Part shown: positions 12,224 through 25,496 of the stretch, one piece after another
How the letters are laid out: every line of letters starts with the position of its first letter
How positions within the stretch are numbered: position 1 is the stretch's first letter
From: Spirometra erinaceieuropaei
Lineage: Eukaryota > Platyhelminthes > Cestoda > Diphyllobothriidea > Diphyllobothriidae
Direction: 5' to 3'
Length of the DNA stretch: 64,000 nucleotides
Assembly (NCBI GenBank): GCA_902702965.1
Contig: CACRXP010000566.1
Span: 247,336-311,335, forward strand
The notes under the pieces: generated by a model
Databases searched by the model: none
Told to the model about the DNA's origin: nothing
What the model saw: the letters and a program-made list of their open reading frames with translations, nothing else
Program-made: the position numbers and the translations under genes

Positions 12224-12959
12224 CAAAACAGCTTCTCGTCCCAGTGACCGCATTTCCTTCCTCTGAACCTCAGCGCGTCAATGTTCGTAAATGTCTCCAT
12301 TTCTTGGGTTACTATATGTGTTTACTAAGGCGCAACCCATCAGTGCCCTGTTTGAACGATATTCCAAAGCAGTCCTGCTGCCTAATCAATATCTAGGCTC
12401 TATGGCAGGGCTCAAAACGGCGCTTTCATCAAACGTTCATCCAACTGGAACTATCACTTGGTAGAAATTAACTTTTTTATTTGTTTTACCAACAGTTCTA
12501 TTAAACAAGTTCTTGAGGCTTTAGCTTCTGGACGGTGTTTGGGTTCGTATAATTAGTTTTCGATCTTCTACCTGGGGACTTCAGCGTCAAAATTTTGTAA
12601 ACAACTTATGAAAAGTGAGCTTGTTTAGTATGGAGCTCTCAAGTCTCCTGCTGTGATATAACGATCAGGTTGATAAGTAAACTTAAAACGCCTTCCAAAA
12701 ACACTGCAAAACCCTTGACTGCACTGTCTTGAAGTAAGTCACAATCATGTTACGGAGTCCGAAATTCTTTTGTTTAACTTTTTTAAAGAAACTGTTTTAA
12801 GTCATGTAAAAGCGTCTACCAATATCCCATTACATCAAACTGGGGAAAACATAAGGTCGGTTAGAATGTAAGCCATCTATTTAAAATACCTAGAGACACG
12901 ACTGAAATATGACCATGCTTACAGGATTGCTCATTACGCTCAAGAGTTAGACATCTGCC

Positions 12960-13420
12960 GCAATGAATAAAGGCATCTGCTATGCCAGGATCAGCAAGCA
13001 ATGGTCCTCGCAGCCCGCTGTGCGCTCTCAGTTATTCCGCACCTGGTTCCCTGCCAGTAGATGCGCTTGCGCTAGGGTATACAGGTCGTGTGCATGGCTG
13101 CCCAGTCAGCCTCATATTTCTGACCTATTTTGGTGCTGCTGTTTTTCAGCCCCAGGGAGTGTGGAGTGAAGCTCCCAGCGGCGGACTCATCCGTACTGCC
13201 CGCCTCCGTTTCTTTCTGACCATGTCTTGACACAGGACTAAGGTGGGGAAGAGGAGAAAGTGTAATAGATGCTGTGTAAGTCTGCTCTCATAATAGTTTA
13301 ATTTACGCGAGAGTCACCGTGCCTGCTTCACCTTGAAGTGGAGCAGGCACGGTGGACATCTTCGTGCACGACGTTCGAGCTGTCGAGCGGACGTCCTCAT
13401 CTTGTTATCGTCCATAAAAA
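12960..13420 (-). repeat. (CA)n-family dispersed repeat, inverted copy
   Basis: Carries 'caggactaaggtggggaagaggagaaagtgtaatagatgctgtgtaagtct' and 'ggcacggtggacat', the reverse complement of the unit at 4.6-7.3 kb. A similar inverted copy lies at 58070-58470. Confidence 0.5.
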
Positions 13421-13686
13421 TGACATTCTCGACAGTAAGTTCGTCATCTTAGTTTACGTGGACCACAGCGGTTCAGTTGACAGTTAGCTATCAGCCACAA
13501 AATTACACTCGGCTTGTTTACCTGTTTGTGTCAGCGTGCTCAATTAAATCGAAGAAAAAGGAAAACACGACAGCTTTGTGTTATGACCCGGAAGGAAGGT
13601 GGAGTAGGAAGAGAGCCGGCTCGGAGGACAAGCACCCTATTGGTAACTTGCGGACACTAGGGGTTACAGCTCGTCAGCAATATGCG

Positions 13687-13838
13687 TTCTGGAACATTCC
13701 GTCCAATGAACAGCCAGCCGTTGAGGGCGTTCTAAAATGTTCTTGCCCCGGGCGTGCTGGTCGCTGATTGGCCACCGCGTGCGCGATAGCCCCTCCTCCC
13801 GCGGAAACGTTCGGAATGTTCGACCAGCCATAGATTGG
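13687..13838. promoter_or_regulatory. Cluster of heat-shock elements alternating with CCAAT boxes
   Basis: In 152 bp the order is: TTCtgGAAcaTTC (13687-13699), a perfect three-unit heat-shock element; CCAAT (13703-13707); TTCtaAAAtgTTC (13730-13742), one mismatch from an HSE; ATTGG (13767-13771); GAAacgTTCgGAAtgTTC (13804-13821); ATTGG (13834-13838). The surroundings are CpG-rich. HSF-bound HSEs combined with CCAAT boxes are known from hsp70-type promoters. No heat-shock protein ORF is visible on either side and I see no clear TATA box, so direction is unknown. It could be an orphan promoter or a chance cluster. Confidence 0.5.
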
Positions 13839-13939
13839 GCAGCACACGTGAGCAAAGCCACCACACGTGCTCGGCGCTGCAGTGCACGCCGGTCTCACGC
13901 CGCCGGCTTGGTCTCCTGTGTAGCGTCTTAGGCCGTGGT

Positions 13940-16900
13940 TCTACGCCGCTTGCACTCTCCATAATACTTTGTGTAACTGTGGGTTTTCTTTAGAGCTTAA
14001 TTTTAATGACGCAAAGTTAAATGAACAAGGCTCAAAATTTAGACGATCTAGCCCTTAATAGGAAATGCAGAGTTTAAAATGTGCATTTTATTTTGGGATG
14101 AAATTGTTGGGGTTAGATTCTATCGGAACCTTCCTCGCGGGCACTATGAACGGCACTGGACAATGACGTTGGCGTGATTTTGGGAGTTCCCGCGTTCACG
14201 CCATACACTACTGTCTGGTGGAACGGTTCTATGAGAGGGATGGTTGTATTTCGGTTTAACCAAACGAGGAACTAAAATAAGGACTGCAAGAATGCGGTCA
14301 GTCCGATATCAGCCAGTGGCTGGCTGATACTACAATGTCAGCTTCCTTTGCAGTAAACATTTTCGGCTGTCAGTAACATAAAAGCCAATGAACAGACTTG
14401 CACAGTCATTTTGACATCTTTAGCTCACGCCAGTTGTCAAACCGACTACAGTATGTGTCTACCTGCATCGCTCTATCCCTCGCTTTGGTGCCGATCATGA
14501 AATTTATGATTTTCTGAACGATTGTCAACAGCCATAAAGCCAACTCATTAACTTAGCTTTCATTATTTTGACGTGAAGATCGTACAACACTGTTACGTCT
14601 TCCCAGAGAATTCAAACCTACTTGATCTCTGATATCGATCGCCATTATTATAGCAGCAACCGATTCCGTTAGGCCGAAGCGCTTTTGGCAAAATTTGGAA
14701 GGCGTCTTCTGCTAGAACATGGTTTTGTCAACGTTCATTTTGTCCAAATCTAGCATGAATCAGACTGAAAATTCAACCTGTTATAGTCAGATACATTTCT
14801 GCGCTACATAAAATCACGTTTTGCCTAACGCATCTGTGCACGGATTTCTTCATCATAATAAGTAGGTCATCTCATCAGTGTCGTTTCTGAAGTCAGTCCT
14901 AACTTTGGTATGCGGTTTGTATCCTGTCCGGTTACTTCCAAACAGTATTGGGTATATACTACACCCTCCGCCATCTATTCTGTCCTGCTGAGCATTTGTA
15001 GTGGGGAAAGTAAGAGAGAACAAAATATCGGGCAACAATCTGTGACATACAGTACTCCAATAAATTTTGATCAGGTATCAACTTTAACATTGTGAGTGCT
15101 CTTAGCATGCAAAGGTCTTCTACTCTGGCGACGCATTACCTCCTGCATGTTTCGGCACACATCGATGACGCCATGTGCGATTCAGTTCCATTTGCGAGTC
15201 CATAAAACCAGACATGTCATCTGGATCTCACGCCTGGTGGGCGTTTCCATAGCAAGTTCCAAACATAACCCGTTTGCCACTCTTTGCTTCGGGCGGACAT
15301 TACAATCGCAGTTTTTCATCGGTATTTAGATCGCGATCTTACCGCTGACATTTATGCGTCAGACTTGGTTTGCTCAACATCAGACCAGCCGTAGAAACCC
15401 GTTTCGACGCCCCTTACCCAGCTCCTGACCCCCTTCCTCCCCCTGTCCTTTTAACACAGGCTGGGAGCATCCAGTTCGACGTGCGAAAGGAAGAAAGGGA
15501 TACCGAAAGATTTAAGGCCACAAATAAACCAACGAGCCAAAAAATAATGCGTGAAGAAGAAAATATTTAGCTTGCAATAATGTGCTCTTCAAGGACAGGT
15601 AGTCGTTGCCTGGGGACGAAGTATTTATTTACGCCAGCTCCCACCACAATCAGCCAGCCACAATCGCCTTCGAGGGAGTTGAAAACAACTTACTACTGTC
15701 TAGTGTAGCTGACTGAGTCAACAAAATACCTCGTTAATGGGTGCATTAATAGCCTTATGACACGTCTAGTGAAACTGATTAGTAATCCCGCCTTCCTTGT
15801 AGAGGCTAATGAACAAGTCGTGCAACTGGCAACATTATGACCGCACACTGCTTGAGGTCAAGAATAACCCTACGCATCCAAACTTACCCGGCGATTAGAC
15901 GAGCGCATTTTGAGGCCTTGAAGTTTTTGCTAACTGATCAATAACTTTAAGTTATTTAACCCAGCAATTAATTCTGAGAAACAGTCACCTTTACGTATGA
16001 GAGCTTGGCAAATAGATTCATGAAAGCCTTAAAACACTTAAGTAATCGGTTCCTGCTAATGATTTCCTCCCTGTTTAAGGTACTTTTATGTTTCAACGTA
16101 ATTTAGTTGCACTTCCTAAAGTGCATTTTTACTTTGTCCAACAATAAGTTAATAAAGAAAACAGTTTATTTCTTAAATATTTGTCGACACTGCTGGTCCT
16201 TATGCGGATATTTTGAGAGGTCGGCCCAAAGAGGGGTTCTTAGTCAGACGTCATGTTCCTTTCGTGAGTTTGAAAGCATATGCTAGTCATTCTGGTGTCT
16301 TCTTAATATTTCCAGCGATTCCGAATCCATAATTGGCGAAAACGACCTGTAACATGTCACCGAAAACGCCAGGCGATACCAAGCTGACAATTTCTAGTTT
16401 ATCAGCCGTTGTTAACCAGCCTTACCCAACCTCAGATGTTGAGACATCTGAAATCTAAAGTTTGTCGGGACAAGAACGTTCCGCAAACTCGCCACCATAA
16501 TACAACTTCACACTGCGCCCAACTAATGGGTGATGGACACAGTCGAATGATGAAAAAAACAAAAAATGCAGCTCAGCTATCACAGCTGCGAAAATATTGC
16601 ACGGCATAGCAGATACACAGTATTTCCGAAGACAAGGAGAGGCAATGGTTGTTAAATACGTTTTCCGGTAACCATTTTTTTACACAGGTTTCCTGAGGTC
16701 TCAAATGGTTTTGATAGAACGGTCAACACAATATTTGAATTTTTAGTTTGAAATGTTTTTCTATCCACCACTACACGGGCTTGGCATTTTACAATTACCA
16801 GCTTTTTTCCTGCTGAGCTTGTTTACCCACTCAGTTATTTTAGGAAAAGTACATGAACCGTTTTGATGAGCTCTAATAATTTCATTGGCTACAACGTCCT

Positions 16901-17270
16901 TTGACTAAATCCTGTCAGTTGTTTGTTTGTGCTAATTAAATTAACACTCCTTGTGTCATATCTGACAGGCAAAGTGGTGGTGACTGGTTCTTCGTAAGAC
17001 GAAAGGGTTCCTGAGACATCGCCCCACTCTTCCTCACTAATGCTGTGATGGGCGTTTATCGTAGAGGGTTTAGCATGGCAGGACTGCCTGCTCCAGAATG
17101 AAGTCAGCACTGGGAAATTCAATCACCTCAACACAGTCCTCACTAAAAAAATCTGGTCTTGAAGGCAACCGGTTAATTAGGTAGTTCGGTCCTCCTCAGG
17201 GTTGGGAGTCAGGCTCAGTGACTGCCTAATGTGTCCTTTTTGGCGCTCTGACTGATGTCATATTAAAGTC
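13940..17270. other. No gene recognised
   Basis: Only short ORFs of 61-77 codons without recognisable domains. No repeat of the families described here was spotted by eye. Confidence 0.35.
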
Positions 17271-17530
17271 GTCCTTGCATGAGACGCGCCATGGAGATAG
17301 AGTCACGTGTACGGCACGCGTAAATGGGATGTTTAGCCCTGTCAGTCATTGAGTCCAGGCCCTTCCCCGGTCGCCTCTACAGTACCTTGCCATCGGAGCG
17401 TGGTGGACGGGGAAGAAGGAAGCGCGGGAGATGCTGCGCAAGCGCGCTTCACTGCGCAATAATTCACGCACATGTCACCGGGACTGCGCCCACACCATGG
17501 AGCACGCGGTGGACTTCAACACTTTCAACA
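17270..17530 (-). repeat. (CA)n-family dispersed repeat, inverted relic
   Basis: Contains 'cggagcgtggtggacggggaagaagg', 'gagatgctgcgcaagcgc' and 'ggagcacgcggtggac', matching the reverse complement of the 4.6-7.3 kb unit. The long G+C-rich ORF here is a by-product. Confidence 0.4.
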
Positions 17531-18341
17531 GTCGAAGCGCCGATAACTACCCAATGGCGAAACTGGGATATTTTACCTCCAAAAGATTTCCAATATTTGC
17601 CCTCAGAAGTTTCGTTTTTTTTTCGTATGGCTTAAGACATTTTCCTGTGCCGGACTCGCGCTACACTTTTCAGTCAATTATTACATTAGCGGTCATTGAC
17701 TGCTCAAGGCATAGACTGTGACTTGTAATTTGAACTCAGGGGTTTCCTTACTCTCGAAAAATAAAAAAGGTCAAATAAAGTAGCAAATCAAGGTCTAAAC
17801 GTACTTCATATGTCTACTTTATGTTCAAGTTCATGATATAAAAATACCTTAAGTGCGTGCAAGTCCTGACCACGTAACGTATAAGCCAAAGACACAATGG
17901 TCACAAAAAGCAAATGTTCAAAAATGGAGGGTGGATGGCGCCAAACGACCAAAACTGAAACACAAAAACTGCAAAAGCGACGACGCAGAAAAAAGCATTA
18001 AATTTGACTTCGATCTTGTGTGTACTATTTTAAACCATAGCATAGGAAAAGTGTAGCAGTTTATATATCTTGATATCTTGAATGATAGAGAACACGCGCG
18101 ACCCAGGAAATTGAGTAAAAGAAGGCGGAAAGGCGATCGCTGGATCAATCGTTTATTTATTCGACGTTTCAAACTCCCACGCGGCCCCAGCATCATCATA
18201 TACATATGCAACGGTAAAAGTATTAGCATTAAAATGGACATTTTATAATATAAGCCTTATACAGAGAGACTGTTGTAACCAGCACGTCTGAACAGGCCGG
18301 ATTCTGAAATCATTTTCAAGAAAGCTGGGGTAAAAGAAAGT

Positions 18342-18454
18342 GCTCACCGGATCGAGGGAATTGTTTGGCTGACGTTTCGAAGAGCTTGGACTGCTCTCCG
18401 TTATCAAAGCGTCTAGTGCCATAATCGATCTGAATTTTGAATAGACGACCGAAT
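18342..18454 (-). repeat. Terminal repeat of PLE-C, left arm (hammerhead-like)
   Basis: Its reverse complement aligns along its whole length with 19990-20103 at roughly 85% identity by eye. The shared core reads 'agacgctttgataa.gga..' then 'aagctcttcgaaacgtc'. The 5' core is TTGATAA rather than CTGATGA, so ribozyme activity is doubtful, while GAAACGTC is intact. Confidence 0.7.
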
Positions 18455-18619
18455 TAGTTGGAATTGGGCTGATCGATTTTTTTCTTCTTTCGCTGCCTTG
18501 GCCTACTGTCCGTCGTTTGTGAGTGTTGATGGCCTCTTGCATTGTGTGTCGTCAGCCCAATTGGGGTTAGTTGCGCTTTTGTCCCCCTTTTGGGTAAATC
18601 GGTCGACAGGCCGTATTTT

Positions 18620-19960
18620 CTCGACATTCTCAAGCTCCGTATGACTGTCTTGTACTCGTCACGGCTTATGTAGTGACGCAGGAATTTATACGCCGCAGGA
18701 TGTCTGTTGATGGAGATGATGTCTGAGTACCAAGCCTCAAGTGTGAGACATTCAGTTCTTGAGGTGTCCCGACCTAAGACGGCTGCTCCTTGAAAGTCAA
18801 AACTGTGGCCGGTTTTCCCGAGTCGCAAGCTGTGAGTTTGCGTCTGGTCTCCGAGATGCCAGTTTATGCTCATTAAGGCTTGCCTGGAATTTTCGTCCGG
18901 TTTCCCCAACGTAATTGCAGTCTTAATCATTACAGCGTATTTAGTAGACAACTGCTGGGGTTTCAGTGGTTAACAGTATGTCTTTGGGTTGCATCAAACG
19001 GCGACGAATTGTTATCCAGGGTCGACGGGCAATGCCTACCCTGGTGGGTTGTAACAGTTGTGAAACCGCCTCGGAGACTCCTTTTACGTAAGGAATAGCC
19101 CTCCAGACTTCGGATTGTTCTTCTTGTGACCGCCGTCTGTTCAGTCGGCAATTGCTTTGCTTGATAAATTAGCGTGGGTACCCAATGGCTGGAAAGAGGT
19201 CAGGAAGATATTGTCGTTCTACTCTTTTGTCGGCTCGTGTGCTGCAGTGGGTTTCAACTCCTTGGAATAGAGTACGGACACAGCTGCGTTTGTGAGAGAC
19301 GGGGTGATTGTTGTTGCCGTGTAGTATTTGTCTTGTGTTGATGGCTTTTCTGAAAACGGTAGTTTGTACTTGCCCAGTTGCACACAGACGTACAAGGACA
19401 TCGTGGAAGGGAATTTGATTGTCTGTTTCAGCCTCCATCGTGAATTGGATGCTCGGTTCAACCGAGTTCAGCAATTCTTTAAGGTGCTCCACGTCGGATG
19501 ATTTGAAAATGGCGAAAGTGCCATCGACGTAACTAGCCCAGAACTTTGGTTGATACTCGGTAAACACCAAGTGCTTTATCCGTTGAGAGACCACTTCAGT
19601 AATCAGCCCTGATATGAGAGGACCTGTGATTTGTTCATACATTTGTCCACCAAAGGTGAAATATGTTTTTAAGCAATAGCGTTAGAGCTCCATGAGATGT
19701 TCAGTTTTCAGGGCATTGTCTTTCTCATTGAAACGATCAGCCAAGAGTTGTCTCACGACGTCAATCGCTAGTTGTTGTGGAATGGAGGTGAAGAGTGAAA
19801 CGACATCAAAAAATACTATGGATTCATCTGGCTCTGGTTTCAGATGCTTTTGATTTTCAAGGAACTGATTAGCTGAAGCCACCGTTGTTGGCGAACCTTC
19901 CGCCAGAAACTTGAGACGGGCAAACATCCATTTTTCCAGTAGGCCAAGGCAGCTAAAGAA
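18620..19960 (-). pseudogene. PLE-C polyprotein remnant: RT plus GIY-YIG endonuclease (family 3)
   Basis: Three minus-strand pieces follow PLE order. Piece 1 (about 19960-19682) has fingers/palm with motif A, VFFDVVSLFTSIPQQLA. Piece 2 (19642-19169) has GPLISGLITEVVSQR, then WASYVDGTFAIF, then NNHPVSHKRSCVRTLF. Piece 3 (18951-18620) is the endonuclease C-terminal part with LGKTGHSFDFQGAAVLG. The second Asp of the YVDD catalytic box is Gly, which should abolish polymerisation. Frame changes separate the pieces, and the N-terminus is missing at the right terminal repeat. Family 3 is shared with PLE-E and PLE-F. Confidence 0.8.
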
Positions 19961-19989
19961 GAAAAAAATCAATAATCTGAAGGTCAACT

Positions 19990-20103
19990 AATTTGGCTGT
20001 CTACTCAAAATTCTTATCGATTTTTGTACTAGACGCTTTGATAATGGAGCGCCGCCGAAGCTCTTCGAAACGTCTGCCAAACAATTTCCTCTCTCCGGCG
20101 AGC
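19990..20103 (+). repeat. Terminal repeat of PLE-C, right arm (hammerhead-like)
   Basis: Inverted partner of 18342-18454. It contains 'gacgctttgataatgga' and 'aagctcttcgaaacgtc' and ends in 'ctctctccggcgagc'. Confidence 0.7.
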
Positions 20104-20114
20104 AATGCCCTTTC

Positions 20115-22150
20115 CTCAGATTACCGACCCGTATCTCTTACGTTTGCCAACCTGATTTTAAGAAAGCGTTGCACCAAAGAACTGCAATAAAACTCTCATT
20201 CATAATCCAGCCTACAAATCAAACATTTTCCCCAGACAAGTTTGCACGCGGACTACCGGACAAAAAATTTGCGAGTAACCATAATTGCGGTGATGGGACG
20301 TAACCTTGCTCAGTACCTTTGAACAATGTTTGTTTCACATCTGTCATTGAAACCTGATGAAGACGAATTATGGTGTTGGAGATACAGACAGATACATCTA
20401 TGATCAGTTAACGCTTCGAAATTAAGAGATGGATACGAAACAAATTTTTGTTCTACCTCGATGTATTAGAGTAATGCTATAATCTGCCAATTAAATGTTC
20501 AGTTTCTTTATAAAATATCTGCCCAATATAGTCCCATGTCTCGCCAACACTTTTATGCTTGCAGGTGGAGTATTAGACATTTTCGCCATCCCTCCAGACA
20601 CCAGGGATAAAATAGCCAGCATGCTAAACGTTATACTCAAGGTTACATATCAGCAGATAAGTGTTTCGTCGTTGACTGAACCAAAATTCAGATCTGCAGG
20701 GAATTCGGATGGCAGCGACTAAGAGGTTTAATTGAGATCATTGTAATCAAGATCTGAATTGTACTTTTATTCATAGGAAATGTTCAAAAGGAAGATCGCT
20801 CGCTACAGGTGCCGGAGAGACTGTGGAACCATCGTGTTGGCCGCTTTATACTCAATACCACCGCTATTAAATTCCGGTTATTCTTTATTTTGCTCATCGT
20901 TTTCCATACAGACATTGCGGTTGTGCTCCGGTTGAAATTTCCAGGCCGGTCGAGCATCAGTTGACTTTATGGAACATACGCCGACATTGCCTGGAAAACA
21001 ACATTACAAGTGGGTCTTCTGGAACGTCCAGCACTTTGCCCGATATCTTAGAGGGCGGCACTTTTTTATACTGCACCGTAAGCATGCTTCGTCAACAGTA
21101 TTGTAGGTAGAACAGAAAGTTATGGATTCGAGATCGCAGGGGTTTTTGGAACTCTGGAACAAATAACTGACTGAGTCAAAAGTCTGTCTTGGATGTCGAC
21201 CACCCATAGTTGTGATGTTGTGACAGCGTTGTAGGCTCTGGTCGAGGTAATCGCTAGTTTCTGTCGGTTGCGAGTGGGTTTACGGTCAATCTTCGGCCTT
21301 TTAAAATTACTTCTCAGATCGTATCGCGATGTGCCTGCTGACAGTCGATGCACGCACCTGTCCGAGAACATTACTGCCAAAGCCAGTGACGATGAAAGTT
21401 TAATTACTTACAGAATGCCAACCGCATACGACTCACCCATTTCCAAAGACCACCGCAGGGAAATACAAATGTTGTAAACATTGCTTGTATGAGTGAAAAT
21501 TCGATCAAAGGCCTCAAAAATAAATGGAAACACGCAGACTTAGTGCCACATTAGTTTGCGGGATTTCTGTTTCGACGGTTTTTATTTGGTTTAAAGCGCA
21601 AGTGCAGGGTCATTGCAGAAGCTGCTAGTATGGAATCAGCAGAGGAAGGCGGACATTGCGTGACTATTATGTCATGACCGCCGGTGTCTGAAAATCGAGT
21701 AAGTTGGCTGATCGAAGCCGAAAAATGTGCTTGCATTAAACTCGGGAAGCGGCGATTTGCTGACACATTGGACTGACACATGCAAGTGCAGCTTGCCTAG
21801 AGGATGGTATGGTGTTACCATTTTGTCTCGAAACTCTAGAATGGAGCCCAGACACGCTTTTGCGAGACAGATTCATTCCGTACGGCCTCCTTCCGATCTA
21901 CACACGATAGTATTTATGTGAGAACTTTGAACTGCCTCTGAGGATCGAGACGTCAAAAGCCATTGAACCTCCAGCATCTTTCGTTTCCGCCACCTCAACA
22001 CGGAAGAATATCTATTAAATAGGTGTCTTAGGCGAAATGAAACAGCTTATCTGACTCACTTTCAAACCCGCGGTGTTCAGAAAAAGTCTTGCTCCCAGTT
22101 AGCGCCCTAACCGCCCAAACTACGAGATCCTGACTGCAAGCTATGAGTTT
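20115..22150. other. No gene recognised
   Basis: ORFs of 64-86 codons are present without recognisable domains. None shows splice-site-bounded similarity to the spectrin-like gene. Confidence 0.35.
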
Positions 22151-22800
22151 TATCACATTTAGGTCAAGTTGCCCGTCCGACCAACTGCATCGTGGGTTCG
22201 AATCCCGCTGATTTGGACGAGGTATTCAGAATTTGATCAGATCACTTATTTTGATCAACACATATTTTAACTAAGCGAACACCGCGGGTATCTGGTGGAT
22301 TATAGACTGATTGCTCAAGGAATCCTGCTAAGGGAATCCGGTTTACTATATCAGAATTAGTGGATTTTGTAGGCTGCAGAAGGTTGGGACGGGCAACTTG
22401 ACCCAAATGTGAATAAACCCACGAATCCTGATTGTGGTGATTTAAGCGTTGGCTATATTTTAGCATTGCGTTTGTCGTCGTGGGTTCGAATCCAACCGAG
22501 GTTGCCGAGTTTTTCACAGTGGATCAAAATGATTTACTAAAAATTTGCCATAAAACCGTCTGGTAGTCACCTGATGGATATTAGATTGATTATGTAGGAA
22601 ATCCCGTTCGGGCAGTCAGCGTACACTATCAAATTTGGTGGATTCTGTACGTTATGGTGGACTGGACAGGTAACGTGACCTGAAAGTTCTCAAACTCACG
22701 GCTCCTGGTAGGAACCCGTATCTTGGAAGGCTAGACCGTTTCGCTGTACTCGAACCTTGCCCTTGCAGTCGACGTTTTCACATGTGAGTATTTGATTAAA
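22150..22800 (+). repeat. SINE-like repeats, second family (two or three diverged copies)
   Basis: Two copies carry a tRNA B-box-like stretch: 'gtgggttcgaatcccgc' near 22193 and 'gtgggttcgaatccaacc' near 22482. The segments 'cagtctgattatag..aggaatcc..c' and 'ggacgggcaacttgacc' repeat between 22300-22400 and 22570-22690. A third, more decayed unit lies at 22680-22790. Related sequence is at 8040, 38880 and 62190. Confidence 0.55.
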
Positions 22801-24129
22801 CATTCGGTTGCTTGTATGAGAAAAGGTCGGACGACACTATAGGCTGTAGCCAAGGCCACGAGACTTAAACATGCAAAGTGTTAGATAAATGCAATACATT
22901 TTGATAACTAACGACCGTAGTTTTTGGGTTTGACACGTCTCCATAAGCTGATGTTGCTTTACAGTGAGTCTCTTTTGCAAGCTCTTTGGCTCCGTCGATT
23001 TGTTGGCGACGTTTAAGAATTCGGAGCAACCATGTGAAACCGTAAAAGTTAACAATCGTCCTCCTCCCTTCATTATAGTCCCTGTAGACAATCAACAGTC
23101 GTTTAGTATTCTTTTTTAAAGAACGAGAATAAAACAGACCCCCCTACTGCCCGTCTGTTTCACCGATCACTACCAGCATGCCTTTCACAGCAGAACGCTC
23201 CATTGTTTTAAATAATTAATGCTGGCGACGCTCTCCACCAGCGCGTGAAGACTGGGCCCTAATGTAGTCACGGGTCCTTGGGGGGGGGGAGGGGGAGGAG
23301 GTAGACGAACCTCCAGCCAGACGTGGAAATCCTCCATTTGGCGGAATCTGGACCAGGCATCCACCGTAGGGAAAATAGCCGCCCAAAGCGTAGTTGCTAT
23401 TCGACGTCACTTTGACTGCATGCGACAGGATTTTCAGTAATTACGGTAAAGTAAGCTGGCTCAGTCCATCACCGAGTGCTGGCTTATGTATCCGTCAGTT
23501 TAGCCCAAAATCCTGGCCGCTCTCACTTCTGCACCCCTGCATCAAAAGAGATTTCGATGTGGCAAGGCATTATCCGCTGGGGAATAACTTGACGGCCCCG
23601 TGATGCCATACAGAACGTTATGTGCGGGGGAAATCTGCATGTTGTGGGCGGGTCTGAAGTGAGTGTGCTTTAAAAAAGCGTATTTATGGTAAACAAGCCG
23701 CAAACGAAACTTCACCTACCACCATAAAGTAGGACGAGCATTTTGATCAGGCCTCGAAAGTACAAGTTGTTAATAATTTGCCTCTCTTAGAAGAGAGCCA
23801 GCTCCATCGGTTAAGACTTGCTATTCATAAAGATACGGTATATGGTAACTGTAAGACTGTCCCTCTATTATTCTTCCTCACCAATAAAATCGTTCGTTTG
23901 CGTAAACAGGCACATACACAATAAGTGGTATACTAAAATAAGGCATTAATCGAAGTTCTGAAATATGATATCGATCGGAAAGGATGACACAAACACTGTT
24001 GTAATATTGATTAGCAAGTAAAATAATCAAAGTACATTTCACTCAGACAAGAGGGACAACTTTTAAATGTGCTATATACTCACATTTAGTATAATATGAC
24101 TACTCACGTATTATGAATCTTTTCAACTG

Positions 24130-24935
24130 ATTTTTGATGACCTAAATTGAATACATTTTATAGGAGAGGAGCAAAAACATGATATTGCTTCTACCTATTT
24201 TGCAACAAATGACGTCCTCTTAAAATTTTATGCCGAAGAAAATGGTATCATTTGATCTAGAACGTTTTATTTCGGTGCCGTATGACCACAAAATATCCCA
24301 TCTAGTAGCACCCTGTGTGTCGTATTGTAAATGCTGATTGTGAAGCATGCAACATAGTCCACGGGCATTGCAAGATATTTTGAGCCGTGCATGACATCTT
24401 AATTGCATGGAGGGGTTCATAATATTCTCCAGATAGAAGGAAGGAAAAATTAACTGCTGAATTATCATAAATTTTTCCGTCACTTTCCACTGCCCTTATA
24501 AATCCGGATATACTTTGTAGAAAACACGCACAAATTATGAGTTTTTAAGACTGTGCAATACCCAATCATACTCCATTGCACATGTCCACCTATTGATGTT
24601 CCTCATAAAATATACAAAATAGTTCGGACCCATTAAAATATTTTATGAAATGCGCATGCTATCTTCTTAAAGACATTGAGGACGCGTTAAGTACACACAT
24701 TGTAGACTGAAATCGCTTAGCGCCATGCAACGGCCGATCTGGTCGGGAGTTGGAAAACGTCTTCAAAAACTAACTATAATCTTTCCTCGAGTATAAAATG
24801 TAAAGACGACGTGATTTTCTATCAAATAAACAAGAGGAAGCACAATTTTGTGCATGCTTTCCATAAAACATTTTTAAATTCATAGGGTTATTAAACGTCA
24901 ATGGGAAAAATGCATACTAGTTAAGTAGGGGTCAA
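24130..24935. repeat. Diverged relic of the foldback element
   Basis: Contains foldback-family landmarks such as 'agtataaaatgtaaagacgacgtgattttctatc', 'gtgcatgctttccataaaac' and 'atgggaaaaatgcata'. The terminal inverted repeats are no longer recognisable. Confidence 0.45.
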
Positions 24936-25239
24936 AAAGATAGTGGTGTTGGTCACATGCTCGCTGACTAAATGATCTAGATTCTAGTTTCAGGTCAGTC
25001 TGACCGGTTGATGTGTAATGGATGCATGAGGAAGGTTAACAGGCCAGAAACGGCTTACTGGGTCTCCGCCATCAGTCCTATCAGAACTTCTGGACTATTG
25101 GTTGTTAGTTGTCAAGCTTCCGCTTGAGCGGTTCTTTGTTGTCCTGAGCTTACCCTTCGATAGGACTGGACCTGCAAACACTACTCCCCGTCAGACTTGT
25201 ATTTTTGCGGTATATTTTCAACATGTGCATTTCAAAAAC

Positions 25240-25353
25240 CTGATGGTTGACTCCGGTCCGTGTGCAATTTCAACCCCAAGTGCTACGAGGAGGCGGCCCA
25301 CAGCTTCAAAAACGTTCTCACCAGCCAAAAAACAGCCATCACACCAAGGGCAA
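25240..25353 (-). pseudogene. PLE family 2 fragment next to the assembly gap
   Basis: The stretch 'gtccgtgtgcaatttcaaccccaagtgct..gaggaggcggcc' parallels 47288-47335 of PLE-G, the RT-to-endonuclease linker (GVGVAHRPEA in translation). The fragment breaks off at the N run; the outward-facing terminal motif follows at 25497. Confidence 0.6.
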
Positions 25354-25418
25354 NNNNNNNNNNNNNNNNNNNNNNNNNNNNNNNNNNNNNNNNNNNNNNN
25401 NNNNNNNNNNNNNNNNNN
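25354..25418. other. Assembly gap (65 N)
   Basis: A run of 65 undetermined bases. It lies inside a PLE family 2 remnant, so a collapsed or unresolved repeat is the likely cause. Confidence 0.99.
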
Positions 25419-25496
25419 TAGGTGTGCGATAGCATGGCGACGTCATTCTATGAATACTGCAGCCCATTGCGCATTAACCACCCCCTATCCACTATT

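Noticed and set aside
17324..17721. Overlapping plus-strand ORFs as a coding gene
   Set aside because: The first half is an inverted copy of a dispersed repeat; the rest has no domain or splice evidence.
23281..23291. G-run (and another at 51661) as a quadruplex or regulatory signal
   Set aside because: Both are single homopolymer runs without the repeated G-tracts needed; nothing nearby supports a role.
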